A DNA stretch of 64,000 bases from Lachnospiraceae bacterium (GCA_910575275.1 CAJTEE010000001.1:372001-436000); one strand, 5' to 3'. Shown: positions 43,444 to 54,030, numbered from the stretch's first letter. Numbers and translations are program-made. Notes: a model not told the origin generated them from the letters alone.

Positions 43444-43983
43444 TTATTTAGCAAACGGCATGTTGAATAATGTCAAAAGTTCACGGGCTTCCTCATCCGT
43501 CTTGGCGGTTGTCACGAAAATGACATCCATGCCTCTCACCTTGTCAACCTTGTCATATTCAATTTCCGGGAAAATCAACTGCTCCTTAATGCCGAGCGCG
43601 TAGTTGCCTCTGCCGTCAAACGCGTTTGCGCTGACGCCGCGGAAGTCACGGACACGCGGAAGCGCAAGGTTGATTAAGCGGTCTGCGAATTCATACATCT
43701 TCTCGCCGCGCAGCGTGACCTTGCAGCCGATCGCCATACCCTCTCTGACTTTGAAGTTCGCAACCGACTTCTTCGCCTTGGTAAGCACGGCCTTCTGGCC
43801 CGTGATGATCTCCAGGTCACGTACAGCAGAGTCAAGGACCTTTGCGTTTTCTTTCGCTTCGCCGACGCCCATATTGATGACGATTTTGTCGAGCTTCGGT
43901 ACCTGCATGACATTCTTGTAGCCGAATTTTTTCATCATTGCATCGACAATCTCGTTCTGATACATTTCTTTTAATCTAGCCAT
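43444..43983 (-). CDS. rplE: Ribosomal protein uL5
   Basis: A 179-residue 5S-binding protein: '[20 protein letters not shown]', '[20 protein letters not shown]' and '[20 protein letters not shown]'. Standard position between rplX and rpsN. Confidence 0.97.
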   Translation of the reverse strand: MARLKEMYQNEIVDAMMKKFGYKNVMQVPKLDKIVINMGVGEAKENAKVLDSAVRDLEIITGQKAVLTKAKKSVANFKVREGMAIGCKVTLRGEKMYEFADRLINLALPRVRDFRGVSANAFDGRGNYALGIKEQLIFPEIEYDKVDKVRGMDVIFVTTAKTDEEARELLTLFNMPFAK

Positions 43984-44006
43984 CTTTGTTTTCCTCCTCT
44001 CTGCCC

Positions 44007-44312
44007 TTAGTCAATTACTTTTCCGGTTGTCTTGGCAACGCGGACCTTCTTGCCGTCCTTCACTTCAAAGCCGACTCTCGTGGCTTTGCCGTCAACGAGC
44101 AACATTACATTGGAGATGTCAATGGCAGCTTCCTGATGAACAATGCCGCCTGTCTGATTGGTCTGGCTCGGTTTCGTATGCTTCGTCACCATATTGCAGC
44201 CTTCCACCAGGATTTTTCCGGTCTTTGTATCTACATGAAGGACCTTTCCGGTCTTGTCTTTATCCTTGCCAGCGATCACCTTAACCATATCGTCTTTTCT
44301 GATCTTATGCAT
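44007..44312 (-). CDS. rplX: Ribosomal protein uL24
   Basis: A 101-residue KOW protein ('[20 protein letters not shown]', '[20 protein letters not shown]'), an assembly initiator of the 50S subunit. It follows rplN by 14 bases. Confidence 0.97.
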   Translation of the reverse strand: MHKIRKDDMVKVIAGKDKDKTGKVLHVDTKTGKILVEGCNMVTKHTKPSQTNQTGGIVHQEAAIDISNVMLLVDGKATRVGFEVKDGKKVRVAKTTGKVID

Positions 44313-44326
44313 TATCTGGCACCTCC

Positions 44327-44695
44327 TTATAATACTTCCGGAGCCAGAGATACGATCTTCATGAACTGTTTCTCACGAAGCTCTCTCGCAACCGGCCCAA
44401 AAATACGGGTTCCTCTTGGAGTCTTATCGTCTTTTATAATCACGGCCGCGTTCTCGTCAAAGCGGATATAAGAACCGTCCTTCCGGCGCGCGCCCTTTAC
44501 GGTACGGACGACCACAGCCTTCACAACGTCACCCTTCTTGACAACGCCGCCTGGTGTTGCATCTTTTACGGAGGCTACAATGACGTCACCGATATTCGCA
44601 TATCTTCTTGTGGAGCCACCCATAACACGGATGCAGAGGAGTTCTCTTGCACCGGTGTTGTCAGCTACCTTTAATCTGGTTTCCTGCTGAATCAT
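44327..44695 (-). CDS. rplN: Ribosomal protein uL14
   Basis: A 122-residue protein: '[20 protein letters not shown]', '[20 protein letters not shown]' and '[20 protein letters not shown]'. It forms part of the 30S/50S interface. Confidence 0.97.
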   Translation of the reverse strand: MIQQETRLKVADNTGARELLCIRVMGGSTRRYANIGDVIVASVKDATPGGVVKKGDVVKAVVVRTVKGARRKDGSYIRFDENAAVIIKDDKTPRGTRIFGPVARELREKQFMKIVSLAPEVL

Positions 44696-44721
44696 GCCTT
44701 GTTACTCCTTCCTCGAATCTA

Positions 44722-44976
44722 TTATTTCGCTTTTTCGATGATTTCAACAAGTCTCCATCTCTTGTCTTTGGATAACGGTCTTGTCTCCATCACTTTTACG
44801 GTATCGCCGATATTGCACTCATTCTTCTCGTCATGTGCCTTTAATTTATATGTCTCCTTCACGATCTTACCGATCAACGGATGTTTTACGTGGTTTTCGA
44901 TAGCAACGACGATCGTCTTATCCATCTTGTTGCTAACTACCTTTCCGGTACGTGTTTTTCTAAGATTTCTTTCCAC
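44722..44976 (-). CDS. rpsQ: Ribosomal protein uS17
   Basis: An 84-residue OB-fold protein: '[20 protein letters not shown]' and '[19 protein letters not shown]'. It follows rpmC after a 103-base spacer that contains no gene. Confidence 0.96.
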   Translation of the reverse strand: MERNLRKTRTGKVVSNKMDKTIVVAIENHVKHPLIGKIVKETYKLKAHDEKNECNIGDTVKVMETRPLSKDKRWRLVEIIEKAK

Positions 44977-45079
44977 GACGGATGATCTCCTTTCAATTAC
45001 GAATTATTCCACACGTCGGCGTGTGTCATACAGACAGCCATACACCTGCGCCAAAAAGCGCCGGCCCCGCCGATTTGGA

Positions 45080-45289
45080 TTAGTTAGCAACCCTTGCTTT
45101 TTCTGTGATAACAGTCTGGATCCTTGCAATATTCTTACGGACCTCTTTGATTCTGCTTGTGTTATCTAACTGATTGGTTGCGTTCTGGAATCTCAGGTTA
45201 AAGAGCTCCTTCTTTGCTGCGACTAATTCCTCGTTTAACTCGACAGCCGTCTTCGCTTTTAAATCTTCTACATATTTATTAGTTTTCAC
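45080..45289 (-). CDS. rpmC: Ribosomal protein uL29
   Basis: A 69-residue helical protein at the exit tunnel ('[20 protein letters not shown]', '[20 protein letters not shown]'). GTG 45289 ([10 protein letters not shown]) with AAGGCGG upstream fits the family. GTG 45298 is a possible earlier start. It overlaps the end of rplP. Confidence 0.94.
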   Translation of the reverse strand: MKTNKYVEDLKAKTAVELNEELVAAKKELFNLRFQNATNQLDNTSRIKEVRKNIARIQTVITEKARVAN

Positions 45290-45716
45290 TGTTATCACCG
45301 CCTTCTAAATCTGCCTTGGAAACGATCTTACACTTACAGGGAAGCTTGTGCATCGCAAGACGAAGGGCCTCCTTGGCAACGTCTTCAGGAACGCCAGCGA
45401 TTTCAAACATGACACGGCCTGGCTTAACAACTGCTACCCAATACTCAAGAGCGCCCTTACCGGAACCCATACGGGTCTCAGCCGGCTTTGCGGTAACAGG
45501 TTTATCCGGGAAAATCTTGATCCAAACCTTACCGCCACGCTTGATATAACGGGTCATGGCCACACGGGCTGCCTCAATCTGATTCGATTTGATCCAGCAC
45601 GGCTCAACAGCCACAAGACCATATTCACCGTTGGAGATTGTATTTCCTCTTAAAGCTTTGCCGGCCATGCTCCCGCGGAACTGTTTGCGGCGCTTTACTC
45701 TCTTAGGCATTAACAT
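45279..45716 (-). CDS. rplP: Ribosomal protein uL16
   Basis: A 145-residue protein near the A-site tRNA elbow: '[20 protein letters not shown]', '[20 protein letters not shown]' and '[13 protein letters not shown]'. Its start overlaps the rpsC stop by one base. Confidence 0.97.
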   Translation of the reverse strand: MLMPKRVKRRKQFRGSMAGKALRGNTISNGEYGLVAVEPCWIKSNQIEAARVAMTRYIKRGGKVWIKIFPDKPVTAKPAETRMGSGKGALEYWVAVVKPGRVMFEIAGVPEDVAKEALRLAMHKLPCKCKIVSKADLEGGDNSEN

Positions 45717-46372
45717 TATTTATCGCTCCCTTCCTTATTTCCCTTCGTAGGAAGTACCTCGCCTTTGTAGATCCAAACCTTTACGCCAAGTTTGCCGTAG
45801 GTGGTGTCTGCCTCAGCGAAACCATAGTCAATATCTGCTCTTAATGTCTGAAGCGGGATAGTGCCCTCGCTGTAAAACTCGGTGCGGGCGATGTCGGCAC
45901 CGCCAAGACGTCCGCCGACAGCCGTCTTGATACCAAGAACGCCGGCCTTCATGGAACGTCCCATCGTGGACTTCATCGCACGGCGGAAGGAAACACGGTT
46001 CTCAAGCTGCTGCGCAATAGACTCCGCAACAAGCTGCGCTTCGCGGTCCGGTCTCTTGATCTCCTTGATGTCTACAAACAGCTTCTTGTTCGTCATCTTC
46101 TGAAGCTCTGCTTTTAACTTTTCGATCTCAGAACCGCCTTTGCCGATCACGACACCCGGCTTTGCCGTGTGAACAATCAGTTTCATCCTGTCGGAAGCGC
46201 GCTCGATTTCAACTCTGGAAATGCCTGCGCTGTGTAATCTCTTTTTCAGATATGTTCTGATTTTGTGATCCTCGATCAGGTTATCAGCAAAATCAGCTTC
46301 TGCATACCATCTGGAATCCCAATCTTTAATAACGCCGACTCTCATGCCGTGCGGATTCACTTTCTGTCCCAT
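45716..46372 (-). CDS. rpsC: Ribosomal protein uS3
   Basis: A 218-residue protein at the mRNA entry channel, with a KH domain ('[20 protein letters not shown]') and a C-terminal domain ('[20 protein letters not shown]'). Standard position between rplV and rplP. Confidence 0.97.
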   Translation of the reverse strand: MGQKVNPHGMRVGVIKDWDSRWYAEADFADNLIEDHKIRTYLKKRLHSAGISRVEIERASDRMKLIVHTAKPGVVIGKGGSEIEKLKAELQKMTNKKLFVDIKEIKRPDREAQLVAESIAQQLENRVSFRRAMKSTMGRSMKAGVLGIKTAVGGRLGGADIARTEFYSEGTIPLQTLRADIDYGFAEADTTYGKLGVKVWIYKGEVLPTKGNKEGSDK

Positions 46373-46381
46373 AACTGCCTC

Positions 46382-46768
46382 CTATCTCTCATTCAGCACA
46401 ATCGTAATATGGCTCATTCTCTTTTCGATCCTGTAAGCCCTGCCCTGTGCTCTCGGTTTTACTCGCTTCATCGTCGGCCCCTTGTTCGCGTAGCATTCCT
46501 CTACGAACAGGTTCTCGGCGCTCATGCCGTTGTTGTTCTCAGCATTTGCGATCGCTGATTTTAATAATTTCTCAATCAGGCTGGAAGCATATCTGGGATT
46601 GTAGGTAACAATACCAAGTGCGGTCTGTACGTCTTTGCCTCGGATGGCATCTAATACGAAACAAGCCTTCTGAACGGAAACTCTTGCATAAGACAGCTTT
46701 GCAGACGGCCTTGTATCTTTCTTTGCGTTTCTTTCTCTCTTAATCTGACTTCTATGACCCTTAGCCAT
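46382..46768 (-). CDS. rplV: Ribosomal protein uL22
   Basis: A 128-residue protein whose beta hairpin lines the exit tunnel: 'KLSYARVSVQKACFVLDAIR' and 'YANKGPTMKRVKPRAQGRAY'. The macrolide-relevant hairpin appears intact. Confidence 0.97.
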   Translation of the reverse strand: MAKGHRSQIKRERNAKKDTRPSAKLSYARVSVQKACFVLDAIRGKDVQTALGIVTYNPRYASSLIEKLLKSAIANAENNNGMSAENLFVEECYANKGPTMKRVKPRAQGRAYRIEKRMSHITIVLNER

Positions 46769-46797
46769 TGATAAAACCTCCTTTCAAAGCGTCTTTA

Positions 46798-47079
46798 TTA
46801 TTTACGAGCGGTTTTCTTTTCGTCCTTGCCGTGGCCTCTGTATGTCCTCGTCGCAACGAACTCACCAAGCTTATGTCCGACCATATCCTCTGTGACATAG
46901 ACCGGAACATGCTTTCTTCCGTCGTGTACTGCAATCGTATGACCAACCATCTGCGGGAAGATCGTAGAACGGCGGGACCAAGTCTTAATGACCTGCTTCT
47001 GCCCTGCCTCATTCATAGCGTCTACTTTTTTAAGCAGACTCGCATCTGCAAACGGTCCTTTTTTAAGTGAACGAGCCAT
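46798..47079 (-). CDS. rpsS: Ribosomal protein uS19
   Basis: A 93-residue head protein: '[20 protein letters not shown]', '[20 protein letters not shown]' and '[20 protein letters not shown]'. Confidence 0.97.
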   Translation of the reverse strand: MARSLKKGPFADASLLKKVDAMNEAGQKQVIKTWSRRSTIFPQMVGHTIAVHDGRKHVPVYVTEDMVGHKLGEFVATRTYRGHGKDEKKTARK

Positions 47080-47093
47080 CGTTTTACCTCCTA

Positions 47094-47939
47094 TTAAGAA
47101 ATCGCCTTACCGTTTCTTCTTCTTACAATCAACTTATTGGACTGCTTGTTTTTCTTTCTGGTCTTTAAGCCAAGAGCCGGCTTGCCCCATGGCGTACACG
47201 GACCCGGACGTCCGATACCAGTCTTGCCTTCGCCGCCGCCGTGCGGATGGTCATTCGGGTTCATGACGGAACCGCGGACAGTCGGGCGAATGCCCATGTG
47301 GCGTTTTCTTCCTGCTTTTCCGACTTTGATCAGGTTGTGATCGCCGTTGCCAACAACGCCGATGGTGGCGCGGCACTGGATCGGAACCATTCTCATCTCG
47401 CCGGAGGGTAAACGAAGGGTCGCATATTTTCCTTCTTTTGCCATTAACTGCGCTGCGTTGCCGGCGGAACGGACGAGCTGGCCGCCCTTACCGGGATAAA
47501 GCTCAATATTGTGAACCTGTGCGCCGACCGGGATCAGGGAAAGCGGCAGGCAGTTGCCGACCTTAGCCTCTGCATGCTCTCCATTCATGACCTTCATGCC
47601 GTCGGTCAGGCCCTGCGGTGCAAGGATGTAGGACTTCTCGCCATCTGCATAGCAGATCAGAGCGATATTCGCGCTTCTGTTCGGATCGTATTCAATGCCG
47701 AGCACGGTTGCCGGAATTCCGTCTTTGGAATTTCTCTTGAAGTCAATGACTCTGTACTTCTTTCTGTTTCCGCCGCCCTGATGTCTCACAGTGATCTTAC
47801 CCTGGTTGTTGCGGCCTGCATTCTTCTTTAAAGAAACAAGCAGCGCCTTCTCCGGGGTGGTCTTTGTGATCTCGGAGAAATCAGAACCGGTCATGTTTCT
47901 TCTGGAAGGTGTATATGGGTTATAGGTTTTGATTCCCAT
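47094..47939 (-). CDS. rplB: Ribosomal protein uL2
   Basis: A 281-residue peptidyl-transferase-centre protein: '[20 protein letters not shown]', '[20 protein letters not shown]' and '[20 protein letters not shown]', which contains the conserved His. It follows rplW after a 284-base spacer. Confidence 0.98.
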   Translation of the reverse strand: MGIKTYNPYTPSRRNMTGSDFSEITKTTPEKALLVSLKKNAGRNNQGKITVRHQGGGNRKKYRVIDFKRNSKDGIPATVLGIEYDPNRSANIALICYADGEKSYILAPQGLTDGMKVMNGEHAEAKVGNCLPLSLIPVGAQVHNIELYPGKGGQLVRSAGNAAQLMAKEGKYATLRLPSGEMRMVPIQCRATIGVVGNGDHNLIKVGKAGRKRHMGIRPTVRGSVMNPNDHPHGGGEGKTGIGRPGPCTPWGKPALGLKTRKKNKQSNKLIVRRRNGKAIS

Positions 47940-48191
47940 TTTCTGCTCCTTTCAACGCGTTCACGCGTTTCTTGTTTTTCGTATCGCGACTTGTCTGTCG
48001 CATATGGTATGTCCGCGCAGCGAAACCGTCTGTCAGCCGACGGCTTAAGCACCTAGCAGACAACTCCTCGTCTTGCTCGGATTATCCACTTTCGCGCCGA
48101 ACTCGTCTTACCGGATCAAGCGCTCCACATATCGCGAACAATATTCGCAGAACCTGCTCCAATGGATCACAGCCTCGTACGAATTCAGGTA

Positions 48192-48221
48192 CTAAATTCA
48201 CGCACTGTGCGCTCATCAAGC
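48192..48221 (-). repeat. 30-bp spacer repeat next to rplW
   Basis: Partner of 43199-43228, identical at 26 of 30 positions, situated directly after the rplW stop in transcription order. The 47940-48223 spacer contains other short inverted repeats (ACGCGTTCACGCGT near 47956) but no gene. Confidence 0.55.
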
Positions 48222-48223
48222 CC

Positions 48224-48523
48224 TTACAGTCCCTGAAAAATCTCGATCTCCTTGCTCTCGGCGGTCAGCTTCACAATGGCCTTTTTGGTCTGCGCTGTCC
48301 TGCCGACAACCATACCGCGTCTGCGCTTTTTGCCCTCGTTGTTCATTGTGTTGACGCTTTCAACCTTGGTTCCGGGGAACATCTTCTCGACCGCTTCTTT
48401 GATCATCGTCTTGTTTGCTTCCGGATGAACCAGAAACGTATATTTCTTTTCGCTCATCGCGTTCATGCTTTTCTCAGTCACAACCGGTTTGAGGATTACG
48501 TCGTAGTACTGTACATTTGCCAT
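48224..48523 (-). CDS. rplW: Ribosomal protein uL23
   Basis: A 99-residue protein that docks trigger factor and SRP at the tunnel exit: 'YYDVILKPVVTEKSMNAMSE' and 'VNTMNNEGKKRRRGMVVGRT'. Its start overlaps the rplD stop. Confidence 0.96.
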   Translation of the reverse strand: MANVQYYDVILKPVVTEKSMNAMSEKKYTFLVHPEANKTMIKEAVEKMFPGTKVESVNTMNNEGKKRRRGMVVGRTAQTKKAIVKLTAESKEIEIFQGL

Positions 48524-49143
48524 TATGCGTACACCTCCTCGATCGAAGCTACGGCAGCCTTGGTCGCCACCACTGTGTTATATTTCAGAATATCATATAC
48601 ATTGATCGTATTGACGAGCGCAGTCTTGACCTCCGGGAGGTTTCTTGCGGACAGGACGGTGTTCGGATCGTTTGCGTCAAGCACAACTAACGCCTTCGCC
48701 ACCTTTAAGTTGTTCATCACATTCTTAAAGTTTTTCGTCTTGATCTCGTCAAACTTAAGCTCATCCACCACCACAAACTTGTTCTCGTTTACACGGCTTG
48801 TCAGAGCAGATTTTAAAGCAGCTCTCTTTTCCTTGCGGTTTAAGCGGATCGTGTAGTCTCTCGGAACGGGAGCAAATACGGTTCCGCCGCCCTTCCACTG
48901 CGGTGCTCTCGTGGAGCCCTGTCTTGCGTGGCCGGTTCCCTTCTGCCTCCACGGCTTCCTTCCGCCGCCGGAAACTTCGGAACGGGTCTTCGCTTTCTGC
49001 GTTCCCTGACGTTTATTTGCAAGCTGTGCAACAACGGCCATGTGTACCAGGTGCTCGTTTACTTCCACACCGAATACGGCATCGTTCAGTTCCATTGTGC
49101 CAACTTCATTACCTTCCATATTATATACGGATACATTTGCCAT
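48523..49143 (-). CDS. rplD: Ribosomal protein uL4
   Basis: A 206-residue protein with the tunnel loop 'GGGRKPWRQKGTGHARQGST'. ATG 49143 (MANVSVYNMEGNEVGTMEL) is the family start. The open frame reaches 49185. In other bacteria L4 autoregulates the S10 operon. Confidence 0.97.
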   Translation of the reverse strand: MANVSVYNMEGNEVGTMELNDAVFGVEVNEHLVHMAVVAQLANKRQGTQKAKTRSEVSGGGRKPWRQKGTGHARQGSTRAPQWKGGGTVFAPVPRDYTIRLNRKEKRAALKSALTSRVNENKFVVVDELKFDEIKTKNFKNVMNNLKVAKALVVLDANDPNTVLSARNLPEVKTALVNTINVYDILKYNTVVATKAAVASIEEVYA

Positions 49144-49174
49144 TTCTTGTTTCCTCCTTTCCCGTAAAAGCAGC

Positions 49175-49810
49175 TTACTTGCCAACCTTTACTGTTTCCT
49201 TCAGTGTTACCAGACCCTTTCTCGGGCCCGGTACGGAACCCTTGACCAGAATCAGGTTCTGCTCTGCATCGACTCTGACGACCTCCAGGTTCTGTGTGGT
49301 AATCCTCTTGTTACCCATCTGGCCCGGCATTCCCTTGCCCTTAAATACGCGGCCCGGAGTCGTTGCGGAACCATTAGAACCCTGATGGCGGTGGAACTTG
49401 GAGCCGTGCGTCATCGGTCCTCTGTGCTGTCCCAGTCTCTTGACTGCACCCTGGAAACCTTTACCCTTGGAGATAGCCGTCGCATCTACCTTATCGCCTG
49501 CGGCGAAGATGTCGGCCTTGATTTCATCTTTTACATTGTAGTCCTCGGCATTTTCAAACCGGAACTCTCTCAAATATCTCTTATATGCTACGCCAGCCTT
49601 GTCAAAATGGCCCTTTACCGGCTTGTTTACAAGCTTCTCTCTCTTGTCAACAAAGCCAACCTGTACGGCCTTATAGCCGTCATTTTCCTCAGTCTTGACC
49701 TGCGTAACCACGCACGGACCAGCCTGAAGAACTGTTACCGGAACGAGAATGCCTTCGTCATTGAAGATCTGTGTCATTCCGACTTTTGTCGCTAAAATCG
49801 CTTTCTTCAT
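49175..49810 (-). CDS. rplC: Ribosomal protein uL3
   Basis: A 211-residue protein: '[20 protein letters not shown]', '[20 protein letters not shown]' and '[20 protein letters not shown]'. It follows rpsJ after a 104-base spacer. Confidence 0.97.
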   Translation of the reverse strand: MKKAILATKVGMTQIFNDEGILVPVTVLQAGPCVVTQVKTEENDGYKAVQVGFVDKREKLVNKPVKGHFDKAGVAYKRYLREFRFENAEDYNVKDEIKADIFAAGDKVDATAISKGKGFQGAVKRLGQHRGPMTHGSKFHRHQGSNGSATTPGRVFKGKGMPGQMGNKRITTQNLEVVRVDAEQNLILVKGSVPGPRKGLVTLKETVKVGK

Positions 49811-49914
49811 TTTTCTGCCTCCTGTTACTAATCTACAGCGGAACGCAGGACACCCGCGTTCATCCTAGAGCAGCCCGGCATAGGTGGAATTCTATGACAT
49901 GCTGCCTCGCAGCC

Positions 49915-50232
49915 TTATTTCTGCTTCATCTTGATGTCGATGTACACGCCGGCCGGCATTTCCAGCCTGGACAGAGCGTCCACGGTCTTCTGGCTCGGGC
50001 TCGTGATATCAATGAGTCTCTTATGAGTCCTCTGCTCGAACTGCTCTCTGGAATCTTTGTACTTGTGAACAGCCCGTAAGATCGTTACGACCTCTTTCTT
50101 CGTCGGCAGCGGCACCGGTCCGCTCACCTGCGATCCCGTCTTTTTTACCGTCTCGATGATTTTGCCGGCAGACTGATCGATTAACTGATGGTCGTACGCC
50201 TTTAATGTGATTCTCATAACCTGACTTGCCAT
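49915..50232 (-). CDS. rpsJ: Ribosomal protein uS10 / NusE
   Basis: A 105-residue protein, '[20 protein letters not shown]' and '[20 protein letters not shown]'. ATG 50232 ([15 protein letters not shown]) has AAGGAGG upstream. The longer open frame to 50343 runs through the leader. It opens the S10 operon and also serves in antitermination as NusE. Confidence 0.96.
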   Translation of the reverse strand: MASQVMRITLKAYDHQLIDQSAGKIIETVKKTGSQVSGPVPLPTKKEVVTILRAVHKYKDSREQFEQRTHKRLIDITSPSQKTVDALSRLEMPAGVYIDIKMKQK

Positions 50233-50468
50233 AAAAAAAGTCGCCTCCTTTTCGCACTTTTCTTTGAAGTACGACAAGCGGTGACTGTACACGGTCTCGT
50301 GTGTATCCCTATAGGCCCACACGTTGTTGCTGCCCTTTACCAAGAACAGCTGTTAATTTGGTACAGTGACTTGTCGCCAGTTTCGTAACTTGACATTCGC
50401 TCCACGGAAAACCTGCCGTACCCCGGCAGCAACCTCACGCTTCACAGCTATCATGCCACAGCTATATT

Positions 50469-50497
50469 AACATAGCACAGCTTTCTGGAAAAAGCAA
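50469..50497 (-). promoter_or_regulatory. Promoter of the S10 operon
   Basis: On the minus strand TTGCTT (50497-50492) and TATGTT (50474-50469) are 17 bases apart. A leader of about 230 bases follows, with CTGCCG/CGGCAG near 50420 as one clear hairpin. The -35/-10 matches are moderate for a ribosomal operon, so other starts may exist. Confidence 0.5.
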
Positions 50498-50568
50498 GCG
50501 GTTTTTCTTGAAAATGCGGGAAAATGCGTAAATGTGGGAGGGTCCGCGGAGGCGGGGATGGGCGGCCC

Positions 50569-51891
50569 CTACTCCTCCTCCCCCACGCTCTCCAAAAGCT
50601 CCTCTCTGACAACCTCCTCGCCGCGTGCAAGAACTCCCAACGCCGCCGCAAGCTGATTGTCCTCCTCTTTCGGAATCTCAATCATGGTCTTTAATTCCTT
50701 TTTTAGCTCCACCTCAACATCCGGCTCGATCCCGATCTCATGGATGCACTCGCCCGACGGCGTGTAGTAATAGGCAGTCGTCAGCTTCAAGGCGCTTCCG
50801 TCAGCCATTGTGAAAATCCCTTGGGCAATCCCCTTTCCGAAGGTTTTGGTTCCCACGATGACAGCCGCATCGTTGTCCTTCAATGCACCTGTGAGAACCT
50901 CTGAGGCGCTGGCGCTCTGCTCGTTTACGAGCACTACAACCGGTACCTCGGCTTCGTGGCCGTCATCGGAATAATACGTGTTGTCCGGGACGCCTTTCCC
51001 CTTAAAGCTTACGATCGTGCAGTCCTCAGAGAGCAGATAGTCCGAAATGTCCTCCGCCGCCTGGACGATGCCGCCGCCATTGTTGCGCAAATCAATCACA
51101 AGCCCCTTCATGCCCTGTTTTTCCAGCTCATCATAGGCGCTCTTAAACTGTCCGAAGGAGACTTCCTCAAATGCCGATATCGAAATATATCCGGTCTTTT
51201 CCTCCAGCATGGCGGATTCCACGGTCGGATTCTCGACCATCCGTCTGTAGACCTCCATGTCGATGTAATCGCCTTCCGACTCCCGATAAACGGTGATCGG
51301 CACTGTCGTGCCTTCCTCTCCCTTGATATAATCGCTGACCAGAAGACTCAAATCCACGCCGGTCGCCTCGATGTCTGCGACCGTATAGATGATGTCGCCT
51401 GGAAGCATCCCGGCCTCCCTGGCCGGAGAATCCTTGAATACTTTGACGACTGTGATGATCCCTGTATTTACGTTCTGGCTCACCTGTACGCCGATCCCGC
51501 AGTATTCGCCCGCATTGTCCTCACTGACGCTCTCGTATTCCTCGGCGCTATAATAGGTCGAATACGGATCCTTCAGGGAATATACAAAGCCGGTGTATAT
51601 GCCTTCCTCGGCGCCTTCCATGTAATCTTCCTCGTCAAACAGGTAAAACTCGTCAATCAGCCGTTTCATATAGCTGAGCTTTGTCTTGATTGCTTCCATG
51701 TCAAGCTCGCTTGGACCTGCGTTTTCGCTCGTCTGGTCTGTCTGGCCAGCCGTCTCTCCGACGTTATGGGCTACCACCCAGATCCCGGCGGCCATCCCCA
51801 CTGCGAGCAGCCCAAAAAGGGCTGTCACAAGTGCTCCAGCCACCACGCCTTTCCAGAATTTATTTCTGACTTCTCTTTCTTCCAAAATCAT
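50569..51891 (-). CDS. S41-family C-terminal processing peptidase
   Basis: A 440-residue membrane-anchored protease (one N-terminal helix, 'GALVTALFGLLAVGMAAGIW'). A PDZ domain spans about 135-215 ('GIGVQVSQNVNTGIITVVKV', 'EAGMLPGDIIYTVADI'). The catalytic Ser is in 'EQSASASEVLTGAL' and the Lys in 'VGTKTFGKGIAQG'. It probably trims or degrades envelope proteins. It is the last gene after ftsEX and an EnvC-like gene, so a role in controlling that hydrolase pathway is plausible. Confidence 0.93.
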   Translation of the reverse strand: MILEEREVRNKFWKGVVAGALVTALFGLLAVGMAAGIWVVAHNVGETAGQTDQTSENAGPSELDMEAIKTKLSYMKRLIDEFYLFDEEDYMEGAEEGIYTGFVYSLKDPYSTYYSAEEYESVSEDNAGEYCGIGVQVSQNVNTGIITVVKVFKDSPAREAGMLPGDIIYTVADIEATGVDLSLLVSDYIKGEEGTTVPITVYRESEGDYIDMEVYRRMVENPTVESAMLEEKTGYISISAFEEVSFGQFKSAYDELEKQGMKGLVIDLRNNGGGIVQAAEDISDYLLSEDCTIVSFKGKGVPDNTYYSDDGHEAEVPVVVLVNEQSASASEVLTGALKDNDAAVIVGTKTFGKGIAQGIFTMADGSALKLTTAYYYTPSGECIHEIGIEPDVEVELKKELKTMIEIPKEEDNQLAAALGVLARGEEVVREELLESVGEEE

Positions 51892-51903
51892 TTTCTCCTT
51901 CCC

Positions 51904-53106
51904 TTACGGGCTCACATACTGACTCGGATTTACATATGTACCGTTCACACGCACGCCGAAATGCAGATGCGGTCCTGTTGAATAGCCGGTCGAACCGACT
52001 TTTGCGATCACCTGTCCCTGCTTTACGGAATCCCCCGCGGATACCAAAAGCTTCGAGGCGTGCATATAAACCGTATAGACGCCTCCCCCGTGACTTAGCA
52101 TCACATAATTGCCAGCGGAATAGCTGTAGGTCGAAACCACGACCTCGCCCGCGGCCGCGGCCACGATGTCCGTTCCGGTCGGTGCGCCGATATCGATTCC
52201 CTGATGATTGGACGATGCACCTGCGGTAGGCGAGGAGCGCCCGCCAAAGCCCGATGTAATCCGCCCGCTCGATGGACACGGCCATATAAATTTAATATCC
52301 CCAAGACTGATCGTTTTATACGACTGCCCCGCAGCCGCGGCCTTCTTGCGCGCTTCCTCCTCCTGACGCCTGATTTCTGCCTCGATCGACTTGATGGCAT
52401 TTTCCTGCGCCTCGATGTCCTTCTGGTACTCGGAGAGCTGCCCCTCGGCCGCCTCGATCCGGCTCTCGTATTCGAAAAGCTCCTTCTGCTTGGCCGTAAG
52501 GAGCTGTTCGACGGCCGCATGCTTGGCCTCGGTCTGCTCCTGCATGGCTAAAAGCGCTGCATGTTCGGCCTCCAGGGCCGCCTCGGCCGCCTCGATCCGT
52601 TCCTTTGTATCCGCATACGCATCGAGCTGACGGCGGTCGTACTCGCTGATCTTTGTAATGTATTCCGCCCGGTTTAAAAGCTCGGAAAGTGAGCCGGATT
52701 CCATAAGCAGATCCAGGTAGGAGCTGTCACCCTTCTCATACATGTATTTTATCCGCAGCTTCATGGATTCATACTGATTTTTTTCCACGCGCTTTGCTTC
52801 CTCCAGCTCGGCTTTCGTCTCTGCAATCCGTTCCTCCTTCGCGGTTATATCCGCCTCAAGCTGCGAAAGCTCGTCGCTTAAGCTCTCAAGCTGTATATCC
52901 AGCTGCCTCATATATGCAGCCGCATCGCTTTTCAGCGCCTCCAGATTCTGGAGGACGGCTTCCGTTTTCTTTTTTTCCTGCTCCAGGGCCGTCATTTTAT
53001 TCTTTGCGTCCGCAAGCTCCTCCTTCGTCGCCAAAACCTGGAACGAAAGCGTCGCGCACAAAAGCACGCTAAGTCCTGTAAGCGTCCATTTTCTCTGCCG
53101 TCCCAT
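51904..53106 (-). CDS. EnvC/PcsB-like M23-domain protein
   Basis: A 400-residue secreted protein: signal peptide ('LTGLSVLLCATLSFQVLA'), a long coiled coil (~25-255, rich in 'AELEEAKRVE' and 'AEAALEAEHAALLAMQEQ'), and a LytM/M23 domain. The metal ligands are intact ('SSNHQGIDIGAPTGTDI' and 'GPHLHFGVRVNGTYVNP'), so it may cleave peptidoglycan itself. It is encoded directly after ftsX. FtsEX activates exactly this type of coiled-coil hydrolase or regulator. Confidence 0.93.
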   Translation of the reverse strand: MGRQRKWTLTGLSVLLCATLSFQVLATKEELADAKNKMTALEQEKKKTEAVLQNLEALKSDAAAYMRQLDIQLESLSDELSQLEADITAKEERIAETKAELEEAKRVEKNQYESMKLRIKYMYEKGDSSYLDLLMESGSLSELLNRAEYITKISEYDRRQLDAYADTKERIEAAEAALEAEHAALLAMQEQTEAKHAAVEQLLTAKQKELFEYESRIEAAEGQLSEYQKDIEAQENAIKSIEAEIRRQEEEARKKAAAAGQSYKTISLGDIKFIWPCPSSGRITSGFGGRSSPTAGASSNHQGIDIGAPTGTDIVAAAAGEVVVSTYSYSAGNYVMLSHGGGVYTVYMHASKLLVSAGDSVKQGQVIAKVGSTGYSTGPHLHFGVRVNGTYVNPSQYVSP

Positions 53107-53114
53107 ACCGCCTC

Positions 53115-54029
53115 CTATACCCGCAGATGCCGGCGGATTGTTACGGAGCTCACGATAAACCCAAGCCCGCCGCCAAGTGTAAGCGATATGCCAAGCATAG
53201 TCGGATAGATCGCATGGATCGGCAGGAACTGAATGATTCCTGATAGGATCCCAAACTGCGCAGCCACATATTCCACCGTCTGCCGGTACAGATAATATAC
53301 GGCCGTTAACGGCAGTGCCGCGCCGACCAGCCCCAGAATCAGCCCTTCCACAACGAATGGAGCCCGGATCATAAAATTAGCCGCGCCGATCAGGCGCATG
53401 ATCCGGTTTTCATCCTTTCGGAACTCGGCTGCCACTGTGATCGTGTTGCTGATCAAAAAGACGGCCACCGCGAGAAGAATCGCAAGGATTGCGCCAAACA
53501 GCATCGCGAGGATGCGGTTAAAGCTCGCAAGCCCTGCCGCCACATGGTTGGAATAATTGACGCGCCGCACTCCCGGAAGCGTCTCAAGATAGCGGACCAT
53601 ATCTGCCTGCCCCGTGATCTCCTTCAGGAAAATTTCGTAGGAGGCAGAACCTGCCAACGGGTTGTCATCGGAAAAGCCCGCGGCAAGCGCCATATTTTCC
53701 CCGAAATAGTCCGTCTGAAATGTCTCCCATGCCTCCTCGGCCGAAACATAGAGCATTTCTTTGATCTGCCCCGCCCGCTCGGCCTTTATGGTCTCACCGA
53801 TTTCCAGGATTTCTGTCTCGGCAAGCGCCTCATCGAAGAAAATCGTGATCCCCATCGTGGTCTCGGCGGTAAATACCATATATTGAATGTTTCTTATAAT
53901 CGAATAGAACATGCATAGCAAAAAAATACATGCAGAAATGATCGCGGTTGACGCAAGGGAAAACCAGATATTTCTGCATATATTGACAATACCCTGCTTG
54001 AGACAGTACATGAACGTGCCGATTCTCAT
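53115..54029 (-). CDS. ftsX: Cell-division ABC protein FtsX
   Basis: About 304 residues. There is one N-terminal helix ('[20 protein letters not shown]'), a large extracellular loop (~60-190) that would bind the coiled-coil hydrolase, and three C-terminal helices ('[20 protein letters not shown]'). ATG 54029 lies just after the ftsE stop. ATG 54062 would overlap ftsE by 32 bases. It transmits FtsE ATPase cycles to the wall hydrolase. Confidence 0.94.
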   Translation of the reverse strand: MRIGTFMYCLKQGIVNICRNIWFSLASTAIISACIFLLCMFYSIIRNIQYMVFTAETTMGITIFFDEALAETEILEIGETIKAERAGQIKEMLYVSAEEAWETFQTDYFGENMALAAGFSDDNPLAGSASYEIFLKEITGQADMVRYLETLPGVRRVNYSNHVAAGLASFNRILAMLFGAILAILLAVAVFLISNTITVAAEFRKDENRIMRLIGAANFMIRAPFVVEGLILGLVGAALPLTAVYYLYRQTVEYVAAQFGILSGIIQFLPIHAIYPTMLGISLTLGGGLGFIVSSVTIRRHLRV

Positions 54030-54030
54030 A

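Noticed and set aside
47972-48856. A 294-codon plus-strand open frame across the rplB-rplW spacer, rplW and rplD
   Set aside because: It is antisense to two certain ribosomal genes, has no ribosome-binding site and shows the composition of a mirror frame.
49040-49795. A 251-codon plus-strand open frame over rplC
   Set aside because: Mirror of rplC, without a start signal or recognisable domain.
50956-51981. A 341-codon plus-strand open frame
   Set aside because: It is fully antisense to the S41 protease, which has complete domains and catalytic residues.
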